NCBI GenBank assembly: GCA_958298945.1
Contig: OY282610.1
Coordinates: forward strand, 23,584,233-23,648,232
Direction: 5' to 3'
Source of the DNA: Atherix ibis
Lineage: Eukaryota; Arthropoda; Insecta; Diptera; Athericidae
Length of the DNA stretch: 64,000 bases
This document shows positions 35,715-47,594 of the stretch, one piece after another (within the stretch, counting starts at the first letter, position 1; every line of letters begins with the position of its first letter). Under the pieces are notes generated by a model. The model was not told the origin of the DNA. It worked only from the letters and a program-made list of their open reading frames with translations, and made no database searches. Made by a program: the position numbers and the translations under genes.

Positions 35715-36570
35715 AAGGTTCGGTTAGAGTGGCTGTCGCTGCTTCAGTCGAACACACACGCAGACCCAAATTATATCCGGTGTGATACCACATCACCCTG
35801 AGAACCTATTGAAAGCAAATGTGATGGGCTTGATTTTTGTGACTTCCTAGCGTGCAATATCATTCAAATCATCCAAGCAAGAATTCTTCTTTTGAGGGAT
35901 GTGAAGACTGGACATTAACAGAAAAAGTGAACAATTGTCTTCTCTACCTCCTTGTCATCACATGTCCGATAGAAGTCATTTTCGGGGATACCTAGTCGCC
36001 TAACCCCGGTCAGCATGCCAACGTTAGCCCTACCAGGCTTCAGTAGGATTTCTGTTATCTGCTGATCATTCTAGAGATATAACACGAGTCAAGATTGCTC
36101 CATCTTGCGTTCGTCAGCTTTATTAACTGTCTTCATAGGCATGTATCTCGTCTGTTCTACAGTTTCCCGGCATGTCACTATGTCCGGGAACCGAGCATAG
36201 ATTAACATTCAAAGATCTGTGGCATTGCTGCACAGCCCTCGATCTTATAATGGGTAATTCCAGCGACTTCATCGCTGTCTGACTACCGGTGAAAATTATG
36301 AAATCATTCCTTGACAGCCAAGCTGCGATTCCTCCTGAACCGTCCCGTGCTCCCACTCAATCCTATTAGGAATTTTAGATTTATACTTAAAGTGAAAATT
36401 CAGATTTTAGGAATGTAGTTGATGTCCCTCCCGATTTTTACGTGCCTGAAACGATATTCGGTTCACTGCCATGATTCCGTCAGACGCAGAGCTGATCTAG
36501 TGACCAATTATCAACTACCTAAAAATATCGCTCTCTTAAGATTCCAGAGAAGCCCAGAATGTCATACTCG
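35715..36570 (-). pseudogene. Non-LTR retrotransposon 3' fragment: RNase H and C-terminal Cys/His region
   Basis: On the minus strand the clear part starts at 36356. It reads IIFTGSQTAMKSLELPIIRS, where the family's catalytic DSQA motif reads GSQT (Asp to Gly near 36285-36287), then LCSVPGHSDMPGNCRTDEIH, retaining the last RNase H Asp. After a frame change come GRANVGMLTGVRRLGIPEND and FYRTCDDKEVEKTIVHFFC, a typical post-RNase H domain, then a decayed tail ending in a GTGGTATCACACCGG-type 3' UTR near 35770-35800. A degraded upstream part (SALRLTESWQ, INYIPK) may reach 36570. The class is an I, LOA or related clade with RNase H, so it is distinct from the Jockey scraps beside it. Confidence 0.85.
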
Positions 36571-36675
36571 GTCGAAAGACTTGGCTGGGTAGTATTCTTT
36601 CTGCTTAAAAGAGTATGAAATGAAGTAGGGGATCACAATTCTGCCTTCGAGGATGAGACAGAAAGGAACGCTAAA

Positions 36676-37430
36676 CCACAGAAAATTAGATCATAGAAAA
36701 ACATGGACTTATAAAAGTACAGCTAATTATGCCATAGACGCTTCAAGTAGTGAAAGCAGAACATAGCAAATTAAGTTATGGAAAAATGAGACAACGAAAA
36801 AATAAGAGCACAGAAACTGAGATTTTAGACAAAAATATGGCATAATTAGACCATAGAAAAAAGGATGAAATATTGGATCATAGAAAAACTTACGTACAAA
36901 ATTAGATTATAGAAAAAAACGTCCAAAAATTAGACAAAAATAAAGGGTTAATAATAAAACCAAAGAAAATTTAAGTAGCGAAAATAATACTGGAAAAAAA
37001 GTATGAAAAAATTATGAGAAAAATGGGAGCACAGAAACTTAGACTATAGAAAAAAAATAACATGTTAGACCATAGAAAAATTGCATACAGAATTAGACTA
37101 TAGAAAAACAGGTTGTCAGATTAGCTCATAGAAAATAAAGCCAAAAAATGTGTCGAAAATTAGGCCATACAAAATATGATCAGCAATAAACGACAATAGA
37201 AAATGTCAGCATGGAACGATGGGAATGAAAAGTTAGACCACCCAAAAATCAAGGATAGAAAGTAAGATTGAAGGAGAGGAGAATATATAGTTAGACCATA
37301 GAAAAAAAAACTTCAACTGTCAGTTAATAAAAAATTTGATTATAGAAAAAAAGTGCATGAAATATTAGATCAAAAGAAGGGTGCAAAATTAGACTATAGA
37401 AAATTCAAGCAGCGAAATTAGAAATTTGGA
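36676..37430. repeat. Left arm of large inverted repeat (minisatellite)
   Basis: The arm is made of phrases such as TTAGACCATAGAAAAA and GAGCACAGAAAC. It is collinear, inverted, with 39960-40646: GCCATAGACGCTTCAAGTAG at 36731 pairs with the inverse at about 40572-40591; GAGCACAGAAAC at 37027 pairs with about 40284-40295; AGATTGAAGGAGAGG at 37265 pairs with about 40056-40070. Paired coordinates sum to nearly the same number (about 77,322-77,335), so this is one inverted copy, not chance similarity of simple repeats. Confidence 0.92.
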
Positions 37431-39165
37431 AATTAAAGTATGAAAAAAAAATTATTAAAAACAGGAAAAATGACCAGTGAATTTCATAGTAAAATTTAAT
37501 ATAAATATTTTAATGTGTAGATTATGGAGAAAAAAAAGAAAAAAATCTCTAATCCTTATTCATCTGTCAAATATGGGAATAGGTCGAGCACACGTCCATC
37601 TGGCGGCAATGCAATACAATAGGACGATCGATATTATGATGAGCCGCAGATAAACTTATAAACCCGAAATGGTATTTTTTGTTGTTGTTTTTTTTTGTTT
37701 TTTTCTTGGTAGAAAACGGAACTTTAGCAAAAATGGCGAACCGTGTTCCGATTCAATACGTCTTGTTTCCGTTGTCTTTATCCCGTTTGCCCGTTAAATC
37801 TCCTCCGGCTCTGCCAGATTTTACCATCAAATATTGATATTATCATTTCTGTCTCTTATATTTGTCGTTGGGAATTTTACAGAACTCGCAAAAACTTTCT
37901 TCATAAAACTTATCAATTTTAATTAAATTGTTTAAATTTTGCAGAGTACAGATATTATCTGTCTTCTTGTTGTTGTTTTTTCTTTCTTTTTGATGGTTTA
38001 AAATATTTTCTGTTAGTCCGCAACTCCTGGGGTATGGTTGGAAATGGAAAGAACGAAAGCAGGACCCTTATTGAATGCTTAGAAGGCAGTCATTACCAGG
38101 GCATATATGTACATACATTAGTATTAGTATGTCATTGAATAATATTTGTTACGTGATATTAAAATTGTTCTGTTCCCTTTGGTCTCGTTCTTTCTCCGTT
38201 CTGTTCCGTGCTACCTTGCCATATTTGTTTTATTTGAAAATATTCATAATAGAAGATTGAGAAGGCAATACGACTGAGCACGAGCAAATGGTAAAGGATA
38301 ATGAATAAAAAGAAAATAAAAACAAAAATCTCAAATAATAGAAACAGGATAACAGGAGAGATTGTTGAAAAACTAATCCATCGATTTATTGTAGTAGAAG
38401 AAAATTTTAACTTACCGGTTGTTAGGTCGTATATGTGGCTATGTGCTTATTTGGGGTAAGTTTTGCTATTTGCCGAAAAGTCTAATTCGTCCTTTTATAC
38501 ACACATTATGCGAGGACACGTAGGATATGTGGAGAGGTATACAACGAACGTTATTAAACAATATCCTGGGTAAGCCACTAAATATTCGATTCCTCTTTCA
38601 TAATAATCTCATCGACAATGAATTAAAATCGACAATGTTTCGTTCAGGGTTACCACAGTTTTCATTAAAAGCAAAACCATCATCGGCACATGAAACTACA
38701 AGTTCTCATTTGACCCTAGCAGCCAGGTAATAGCTTCAACACAACCACAATTAACAGTGCGTCCATTAATGAATCGGTTCTATACCTTTCCGGATAGAAA
38801 TATGACCGATATCTACACCCTTGAGCATGGGGACAATGGGAATTTAATGTAAGTAGTCGTATACGTGGACTACGTGCCTACATACACTGGTAAGCGTGTA
38901 GGATGTGCTACCAAAGCGTCTATGCCTATGAAACTGTGACCATTAACACCAAAGGGCGGACGCGCTCAACCCCTAATTACCAACTTTAAGAGAACAACAA
39001 CACAAACAAAATATATTTTGTGTATTGAAAAAAGAAATCGGTAAAGAATAACCCGAACAACAGTTCCATTGAGTAACATTTTCATTACTTTTCCGGATCC
39101 TTCACGATTTTTACACATCCATTACCGGGTACTGATTTAAGTTGAGGTCCCTCTCAACCACTTTT

Positions 39166-39170
<5 letters not shown>

Positions 39171-39218
<48 letters not shown>
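39171..39218. repeat. TC dinucleotide microsatellite
   Basis: About 24 uninterrupted TC units. The Ser/Leu-rich frame across it is spurious. Confidence 0.97.
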
Positions 39219-39223
<5 letters not shown>

Positions 39224-39703
39224 GTTTGTCGTTCGCTTATTCATTTATTGTTCTTTCTTTTCCGTTGGTGTTATTTGCTATTTTCGAAATGAAAATTATT
39301 TTCCCTCGCTCACATATCCTTACACTGATTAATCCTTTTTTAACTACAAGATTTTATGAAATTTTCCGGTACATATTGTAGAATAAATTTTGGTTTTGTT
39401 TAATTATCAAAAAATTGTTCAATTTTCCATTAAAATCGAATTTTTGATTGGAAATATAAGAGAATGACGGTCGGTCCTAGTAAAAGGAAAAATAGCCCAT
39501 CAAGAATATAATAAAATTGATAAAAGGAAAATTTGTAATTTTTTTTTCTTAACTTTTCGCTAATTGACCACAATTTGAATTTAAAATAATTTTTTATAGC
39601 CAATTCACTCTTTATTTTTGAAGCAACCATTTTGAACTTACAGCTTCATAATATGCAAAATTTTTCTTATAGTTTACTTAGCTTTTTTTTTAAATTCAAA
39701 AGA

Positions 39704-39900
39704 AAAGTGGACAAGGGGACTCTCGAAACGGCCCTGCTCGGTCTCGTGAAGTGGACGGACAGATGTGGGTTGGGAGTCAATCCCTCAAAGACGAAGATCG
39801 TTCTGTTTACGAGAGGGTTTAAGAGTGAAAGGAAACACTCCCTGTTCTTTAATACCCATGCAAGGTACTTAGGAGTGATCCTTGACTCAGCTGGGAGTGA
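39704..39900 (+). pseudogene. Short non-LTR RT fragment, both ends truncated
   Basis: The plus strand reads ETALLGLVKWTDRCGLGVNP, then SKTKIVLFTRGFKSERK and ARYLGVILDSAGSDKK in one open frame of about 65 codons. CGLGVNPSKT-IVLFTR and YLGVILD follow the RT catalytic box in I/LOA-type elements. The preceding FADD and everything after YLGVILD are missing. It is GC-richer and less mutated than the other scraps and abuts the inner end of the right inverted-repeat arm. Confidence 0.85.
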
Positions 39901-39959
39901 TAAAAAAAATTAAAATCATTGTTTTTCCTTATTCTATGAAAATTTAGAGCACAAATAAT

Positions 39960-41060
39960 TTCTATTCTTCTAATTCGCTGCTTGAATTTCCTATAATCAA
40001 ATTTTCTACGATCTGACATTTCATGCTCTTTTTCTATGCTCTATTTATATATTTTCCTCTCCTTCAATCTTACTTTCTATCATTGTTTTTTGGGTGGTCT
40101 AACTTTTTATTCTCATCGTTTCATGCTGACATTTTCTATTTTCTTTTTTTGCTGATCATATTTTGTATGGCCTAATTTTCGACACGTTTTTTTGGCTAAT
40201 TTGACAACCTGTTTTTCTATAGTCTAATTTTGTACGCAATTTTTTCTATGGTCTAACATGTTATTTCTTTTTCTATAGTCTACGTTTCTGTGCTCCTATT
40301 TTTCTCATAATTTTTTCATACATATTTTCCAGTTTTATTTTCGCTACTTGAATTTTCTTTGGTTTTATTTTTGACCCTTTATTTTTGTCTAATTTTTGAA
40401 CGTTTTTTTTCTATAATCTAATTTTGTACGCAAGTTTTTCTATGATCTAAAATTGCAGCTTTTTTTCTATGGTCTAATTATGTCATATTTTTGTCTATAA
40501 TCTAAGTTTCTGTGCTCTTATTTTTTCGTTGTCTTATTTTCCATACCTTAATTTGCTATGTTCTGCTTTCTCTACTTGAAGCGTCCATGGCATAATTAGC
40601 TGCAACTTTTTTTAAGCCTATATTTTTCTATGATCTAATTATCTGTAACATAATTTTCTATTCAGTATTTTTGTTGCCCAGTTTTTCGTGCTTTCTTCTA
40701 TCTTGTCTTGTATTTTCGACTCGTTTTTTTGCCCTATTTTCTATGAGCTATTTTGACAACCTGTTTTTCTTTAGTCTAATTTTATACGCAATTTTATCTA
40801 TTATTTAATTCTATAATCTAAGTTTCTGTGCTCTTTTTTTTCTCATCATTTTTTCATACTTTAATTTCCAATGTTCTATTTTCGCTACTTGAATTTTGTT
40901 TGGCCTCTTTTTCGACCATTTATTTCCGTCTAATTTTCCTTTCACTTTTCTATGGTCTAATTTTTGAACGTATTTTCTATGGTCTAATTTTCTATCCTCT
41001 TTTTTAACCGATTGATAATGTAATTTTCTACAATTTATTATATGGTATAATTTCCCAACC
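39960..41060. repeat. Right arm of large inverted repeat plus a further direct copy
   Basis: 39960-40646 is the inverted partner of 36676-37430. The same minisatellite (TTTTCTATGGTCTAATTTT type) continues to about 41060. There 40708-41000 repeats in direct orientation the order of phrases at 40165-40420: CGACACGTTTTTTTGG/CGACTCGTTTTTTTGC, GACAACCTGTTTTTCT, GTTTCTGTGCTC, TTTTCGCTACTTGAATTTT. The higher-order period is about 540 bp. Confidence 0.9.
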
Positions 41061-43469
41061 TTGTTTCTATGCTCCTCTTAATTTTAATGCAACAGACTTA
41101 ATATGAAGAAGAAGAAACAATTTGATTATCGACTAAAAATAAAAACAGTATAGTAGAAGAAAATGAAAACACAAGCGCCCTCTCTGATAAAATGTGTAAT
41201 TTCATTTGGAGCGACACTATTTAACAAAATAAATGATAATGTTTTACATGAACATAGACAATTATCATCTGGTACAAGAGCATAAAGGTTAGAATTGAAT
41301 GGATAGGCGGTCGGCGAAGGAGGTGCTAACGCAGAACAGTTTCAATATTATTGTAGAAAACAAAAATGTTACAGTAAAGAAAGTAGTGGATGCGATATCT
41401 GAGACCAAATAGGATGTCTGCCTATTCTGTTTTTATTCTTTAGTTTAATTTTATTTAATTTTTTGTTGTTGTTATTATGATTATTATTACTTTAACTACA
41501 ACAAAGTATTATGCTCAACCGATGGGAATAGGAGGAGTTATGCACAAATAAAGGACATAGGTACGATAGTAGTAATGGGCGCTTCCACCCCTGATAACAG
41601 CTGTAAGTGAAAGAGTGTTGGTGTAGGTGATGCGGAGCGCCTTGGATTTGTATAGCGAGGACACAGGGACTTTTGGGGTGGGTGATGTGTCAACACTTGT
41701 CAGGCCATTCAATATAGTTTCAGTTTGTTATCGTTTTCATTTTTTTTTTGCTCTCGTGTGCACTACTCTCCATACAATTCGGTCTCTCCTAACCTAGGGT
41801 CCAGCTATTCTGGTATTCTTATCCTTTCGAATATTCTTTTAGAAACAGTCCAACTGGATGTGCTGTTCGTACTCGGGCACTATTATTACTATTTCCTCCT
41901 TCCTCCACTATCAGTCTGCTTGTCCCAAATGGTCTTTTCGATCCGGCAGCCTTATAATCTTCTGCCATTCTGTAAATACTGTATATTATTACGAAAACAA
42001 TAGACTTTAGGTGATTATGTTGGAAAGCATTTCAACAATAAAAAGCTCTTACAAGTGGTGTATTATATGTTGAGGCTTTTATTAAAACATTAAATTTATT
42101 AACGCGTATTTTATGGCAAGTACATGGTATAAATGATAGAGAGAAGGAAGGAGAAAGATTGGGGACAAGAGTATGAGGAGGCCAGAATAGGTAGGCATAA
42201 TGGGAGGAGAATCTTAGTCGATTTTAGTATACACAAAAATGTGTACATAATTTTTAGTAGTCAACATTAAGTAGTTAACAATAGTGAATGAAGAATTTTA
42301 ACAACAAAAGATGATATTATCAAAGACGTCTGATATTTGATTGAGAATTTATTTATGAAGCAGTCGTACGCATGGTGTCGGGTTGATTGCTTTCAGGGAT
42401 GAAATCATAAAGTTTGTCTATTAAGACGATGCGGCACAATACGAATGGAGGTAGCTCCTTTTAACTATGGCGGAGGATATATCAACAGCTGCCAAGATAA
42501 GAAAAGTTGAGAAGAAGATATTTTTCTTTTTAACAAATAGATAAGCGCAAATGGAAAAGTTTCAAAACCCAGCCGAACCCATTTCAAAATTTCAATTTCT
42601 AAGCGTATTTAGTGGTTTTCAATCGTATGCGAATTAAGGCAGAACTAGTAGTTCTCTTGTCATCCTGCGATAATAAACCATGCGTCCGAGTACGTATCCC
42701 ACCTGGGATTTTATTGTTGGAGCTCGTTCATTAGCCATACTCCATACCCAAATAATGCCTGATGGCATTAGGTAAAGGTGGCCGGCTACTCCCAATTATA
42801 GATGCTCGTAACATGCAGAGAAGATGCTGTTGAATATTTAATTATCGAACGATAAAGATATAAATTTTCTCCAACTAAATAATCTATTCTAATCGTAATT
42901 AATTGAATTTGTTTTCGGAAAGTTAGCAAATTTCGAAAATGTCTATTCTCACGCAACCAACCACCAACAAATAATGTTCATAATTGATTCGAAGTTGGCT
43001 GCGTATTAATAATAATGGATAGTGTTTGTTTTTTTTTTTCTTCAATTTATTTATTGAGCGTATAAGATGGGCATTTATTTTTTTGAATGTTTTTTTTTAT
43101 TAAATTCAAAATATTACCAAAAAATTGATATTAACTTAAATTTCGAATATGATTTCGCCTTCTTTTATCTTAATAGTCTGATTAGTAATAAATCAGATCT
43201 AGCGTCTGTGATGATTGAACAGAATTTTTGAAGAAAATTAAATTCCTTCAAATTTTTCCACATTTTCAGTAAATTTGTAAAATTGTTTTTTTTTTTTAAA
43301 CGATTTCACTTAAGAAACGGAAACACTAAAAATTAAATCAAAAAAATGGGATTTTCTAAATACCCTGCCAAATGGCAGGCAAGAAGTAATTTTGATCGAA
43401 AACGCAGATTTATTAATTAAGAATTTTAAATTTTTTCGTAATTCATAAAGTATACAGTATATGTCATAT

Positions 43470-43600
43470 CGGGTAAAAACGCACTCTTTGTAGTTGAATT
43501 TCGTTGATACAGCGTTCAATTTCCTCCTTCAAGGTATGGGCTTAGACTTCAAAAAATCCCAGAGAACCAATTCGAATGGCATCCACGTCCATATCTTGCA
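43470..43600 (-). pseudogene. Possible mariner-like transposase scrap
   Basis: The minus strand has LVLWDFLKSKP in one frame and HTLKEEIERCINEIQLQRV in the next. Together they resemble the FFLWGFLKSK ... LKEEIERCINEIQ segment near the C-terminus of some Tc1/mariner-superfamily transposases. Only about 45 codons are recognisable, with a stop and a frame change, so the assignment is tentative. Upstream and downstream sequence gives no further motif. Confidence 0.35.
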
Positions 43601-43813
43601 ATTTATGCACAAAAAACTGGATTATTATGTTGTACAAATGGCGCAAAATTCAAATAACCTGTGTTACCGTAGCACCAAGTCTCTTACTTTTCGTAACAAA
43701 ACCGAAGATTTAAAAAATTCGTGCATACAAATTTCTCTACTTAAATTCTGATCACATCGAACATTTCCAAAGCTATGAAATCCTTTTTTCAACTAAAAAT
43801 GAAAAAAAAAAAC

Positions 43814-43915
43814 ATTGGGAACAGTGACGGCATCTGTTAGCATTTTGAAACGCCAACCAAAAATGAAAAAACGTTTATTGGGAACAGTGACGACATCTTT
43901 TAGCATTTTAAGTTT
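43814..43915. repeat. 63-bp tandem duplication
   Basis: ATTGGGAACAGTGACG at 43814 is repeated at 43877, followed in both by (G/A)CATCT(G/T)TTAGCATTTT. The CATCTG core resembles that of the satellite at 47.6 kb. Confidence 0.85.
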
Positions 43916-44646
43916 CTCAAGAGAGAAAATAAAGCATCGAGACCATATATGATAGAATAACTGAATATAGAAATATTAGCCGTTGCCATATTTAAATTAT
44001 ATTTATTTGTGAAAGAAACGACTTATAATTTATTGAGTTTAGAAAATTTCCATTACCAAAACATACAAAAAATTTCTACACACAAATATGCACGTTGTTC
44101 GATTTATCACCGCTTGGAGCAAATATCCTATCCAAGGGGTTCTTCCATCTTAAGGCTTTTTGTACACTTTGTGAAACTGAATTGGCGATATATTTACACC
44201 GCTTAATTCTTAACTAAAAACTTTCTTGAAAAAATTGCCGAATGTAGCAATAGCTTTCGTAAATTTACTGTTAAGTATAAAGGGGCCTTTAAAAGAAGAC
44301 TTCAAAACAATAACATTGAATATGGGCTATAAAACGATTCAGGGAGAGAAAATTGTGTATACACGCAGACGCCATATTCAGCAATAATGCGAAATTAATT
44401 ACTTCAATGAAAATTTGAATATCTAGAAAAATGTTGTGTATATTATGTAAAATAATAACTGGTAATTAAGAATGAATAGTAAATATAAAATGAATTAAAA
44501 ATAGCTAACTTATTTGAAATTGCTTTCGAATATGTTTCGTCATGTAAAGGCAGCATCAAAAGGTGACATCTGGTGTCGCTTCCAAGCACTAAAGCCTGGT
44601 TATGCTGTCAAGTCGACTGAAAACTGAACATTTTTTTATTTTTGTT

Positions 44647-46240
44647 TTAGTAAAGTGGAAATCATTCAAAGACAAAGTGTGAAACCACCGTCAGGCATTA
44701 ATTTCATGGCGCAGGGATTGATCGAAATCTGTGCTCTAGTGAATTATTTCTATCGTTTTCTTTTAAGCTCGTCCAGAGTTATTAGGACTTCGATAACTTC
44801 CGAAGCCGTCCTCGAGACCAACATCAGGGCTACAACATTATCCAGCGTTAAGGGTCCACCAGCGCACTTCTGAGCCTCTGCTCTTTCCGCAAGGATTTCG
44901 ACAGCATCCCAAGCCATCCCCGTGTCCCGCGCTCTCAACTATCTCGACACAAGAATGGTACATTGGGTTAGAATCCAATTTAAGCGCTATTGGTTAGCCT
45001 GAAAACATCCGTGTTCCATCAAAAATTGGGACCATTTCGTCGATCTATCATTACCCCACCGATTTTGCCACCTCCTCTTGCAATTATATCTTTCCTCTGT
45101 ACGAGCTTCGGATCGCGGCACATTGTCACACTGACATTTTCGGAGGTACAGCCTCTACAGCTCATCTGACAGTCTTTCGATCAGTATCATTCCGGCCACG
45201 ACCATGCGGTATGACACAGTTCGGGATGCATAGGCCTCCTTTAATGGACTCCTACGGTAGACTGCGACTACTCCACGTATTTAGGTTGCTCTAATCAATC
45301 CGTCCTCCCAAATTGACGTAGCGTAGAGCAGAATTGACCCCACCACGGTCGCTAACAGGGCTCTTCTAATCTGCCTAAAACTCTCAGTGTTTGGCATTAG
45401 GCGCTCCCGAGGCATCATTGCCCCCGCAGCCTTGCCACCACAATGTGTAATAGGTGTTCATGAAACCGCAGCCTCCCATCAGTCATCACCCATAGATACC
45501 TTAGAGATGGTCCCAATATTACCTCATATTCGCCAATCCTAATGGTAATATTCTATCTATTCTTCCTACCCGTCTTATGGTCCTCTAGCCTAAGACCAGC
45601 TGCCAGGAGCCAACTTTGAACTGAAGCAACGGTCTCATGACAGATCTTTCCTACTGCTTCCACACATTTTGCCACTACGACCACAGCAACATCATCAGCG
45701 AATGCGATGTTTCTCTCCTCCACTGGGATATGAAGCCTGAGAATACTATCATACATCATATTACATAAGAGAGGGCCATGAACCGATCCCTATGGGACCC
45801 TCTCGATATCCTGTATGATCCCTCCCCGTTCTTTGCCCTGTACAACAGAATTCTACTACTCACGTAGTCTTCTATTATCCTGACAATGTACTCCAGAACA
45901 TCCATTAAGCCCAGGGCGTCGGAAATGCAATCCCATCTCGCCGAGTTAACGCATTCTTCACACCAAGGGTTATGATAGCGCAGTACTTTATGGAGCAACC
46001 TCTCCACCTTTTGCCCTCGATAACATTACGCACTGTGCCAACACCCAAATCAATAACATCAAAGGTGGAGATAATCTCCTCTGCCCCTCGGGCAATTCCT
46101 CCAATCGATTGCAAAGAATGCGTTCGAGGATTTTACCCGCCGTGTCCAAAAGACAAATTGGGCGGCTTAACGAAGGATCCCCAAGTGTGGCCCCCTTCCC
46201 TGTAGTGATAACCGAACAGTAGGCGTTCCATAGACTATAG
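44647..46240 (-). mobile_element. R1-like non-LTR retrotransposon fragment, copy B (dead)
   Basis: Same family and orientation as copy A, but reaching further 5'. The minus strand starts near 46235 with AYCSVITTGKGATLGDPS and RPICLLDTAGKILERILC, the N-terminal RT motif. Then FDVIDLGVGTVRNVIEGKRW; VP*GSVHGPLL near 45760-45796; the catalytic box FADDVAVVVVAK with its Asp pair near 45691-45696; SVQSWLLAAGLRLEDHK; and a C-terminal region ending near 44750. The first catalytic box is intact here, unlike copy A, but a stop again replaces Gln in PQGS, and several frame changes are present. No poly(A) tail is visible at either copy's 3' end. Confidence 0.9.
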
Positions 46241-47594
46241 AAGTACTGGTATAGAAAAAGCTGTCAAAATATTGAAAAAAAGGTTCTGCTTGCCGCCACT
46301 AGGTGCTGAAATAGCTGCGAACTTTAAATTGTGTCAAATAAAATGCAATAAGAAATTATTTTCGAAAAGTGCATGTACACTGAGGGCTAATTGTTATAAT
46401 TTATCTGTATGGCTTTGACATTGCCATTGAATGGTTTCAGAAAAATGCGTATGGTGGTGTTGTAATCAAACAAATCAAGAACAGCCACTCCATGCTATCC
46501 TTTGTGTGCTGAAAAGTTTTTTTTATAGAATTTCATAAACTGAAAATATGACAAAATTAAAAAGATCTAATACAGACGTCATGGTATGTAAAAAGAATTC
46601 GCCATTTTTTTTTTCTAATCTAACAAAATTGAATTCTTTTTCTTTTTCCATTATTTTCTTTTTTATGATTATTTACAGTATCAGATTAATTTGAATTTTA
46701 ATAAAACTTTTTACATTTGTTTTTCTTCTTCTTCTTCTTGTCCATCTTTGATACTTTTCAATATGGTGATCATATTTCAACTTTTAAATTTACTTTGAAA
46801 ACAATTTGAACGAGACGCATGCTTGTTGTATAAAATTCAATTTATTACAAATAGTATAAATATCGAAAATATACACAATATAATTGGAATCTTATACAAT
46901 AAGAAGTTGTTGATAGGCTAGCAACCAGTATAGGGATGGGAGATGATTTGAAGAATGCCCGACCGGACAATAGGACGAGAGCTTGCTTGGATATTGCTGT
47001 TACCATTGTTACCCATCTTAGTTGAATTTTGTATCATTCGATATCCATCTGGCCGCATTAATCCACTAGGTGGTTCCATCTACACGTGCAATGCCCCTCC
47101 TATTCTAAAATCAATACTCGACCCAACAAGCATGAACCAATATCATCCAAAGTTGGTCTATTATTTACTCATACACGGGAACGACCATTTATAGCTTGTC
47201 GAGAGTACTCGAGTGGTAGGTAGTTTGTTCATTAGAACACAAACTAAGCACATTTATAGAGATTGTCAATCTTTGTATTGTCATGGCAGCAATAATTGCC
47301 AAAAAAAAAAAAAACTGCAAATTATACTCATAAAAAGTTTCAGGAAAATATGACAAGGATGAGATGCCCTTCCATAAAATAATCTATTTTTCATTGACTC
47401 TCAATACTGATAGAGAATATTCTAAACGTAGGCAAAATTTATAAAAATAATTGAACTCATTTAAAAATTCGAAGAGGATGCAGATAACTACTTTTATATA
47501 TGATCACGCATTCGTTATGGTCAGAGAATAGTCAACTTTAACGGTTCCATTGGCAAAGGCAGTATTGACTATATTCAGTTTAGTTCTGACACAA
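46241..47594. other. Non-coding stretch, nothing recognised
   Basis: A 79-codon plus-strand frame at 46955-47194 is open but resembles no known protein. The surrounding sequence is AT-rich without a splice-bounded structure. Confidence 0.5.

Larger units (their letters stand above)
37431..39959. other. Spacer of the large inverted repeat
   Basis: About 2.5 kb of mixed sequence with no intact gene. It includes a CATCTGGCGGC site near 37590, a TC microsatellite and a small RT fragment. A 67-codon frame at 38527 matches nothing I recognise. Confidence 0.6.
41061..44646. other. Mostly non-coding stretch
   Basis: No host gene recognised. Short frames at 41515-41712 (minus) and 41725-42003 (plus) match nothing I know. 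It contains a possible transposase scrap near 43.5 kb and a small tandem duplication near 43.8 kb, listed separately. Confidence 0.5.

Noticed and set aside
46955..47194. 79-codon plus-strand frame with a hydrophobic N-terminus
   Set aside because: No recognisable family, no promoter or splice context, and a length expected by chance in 64 kb.
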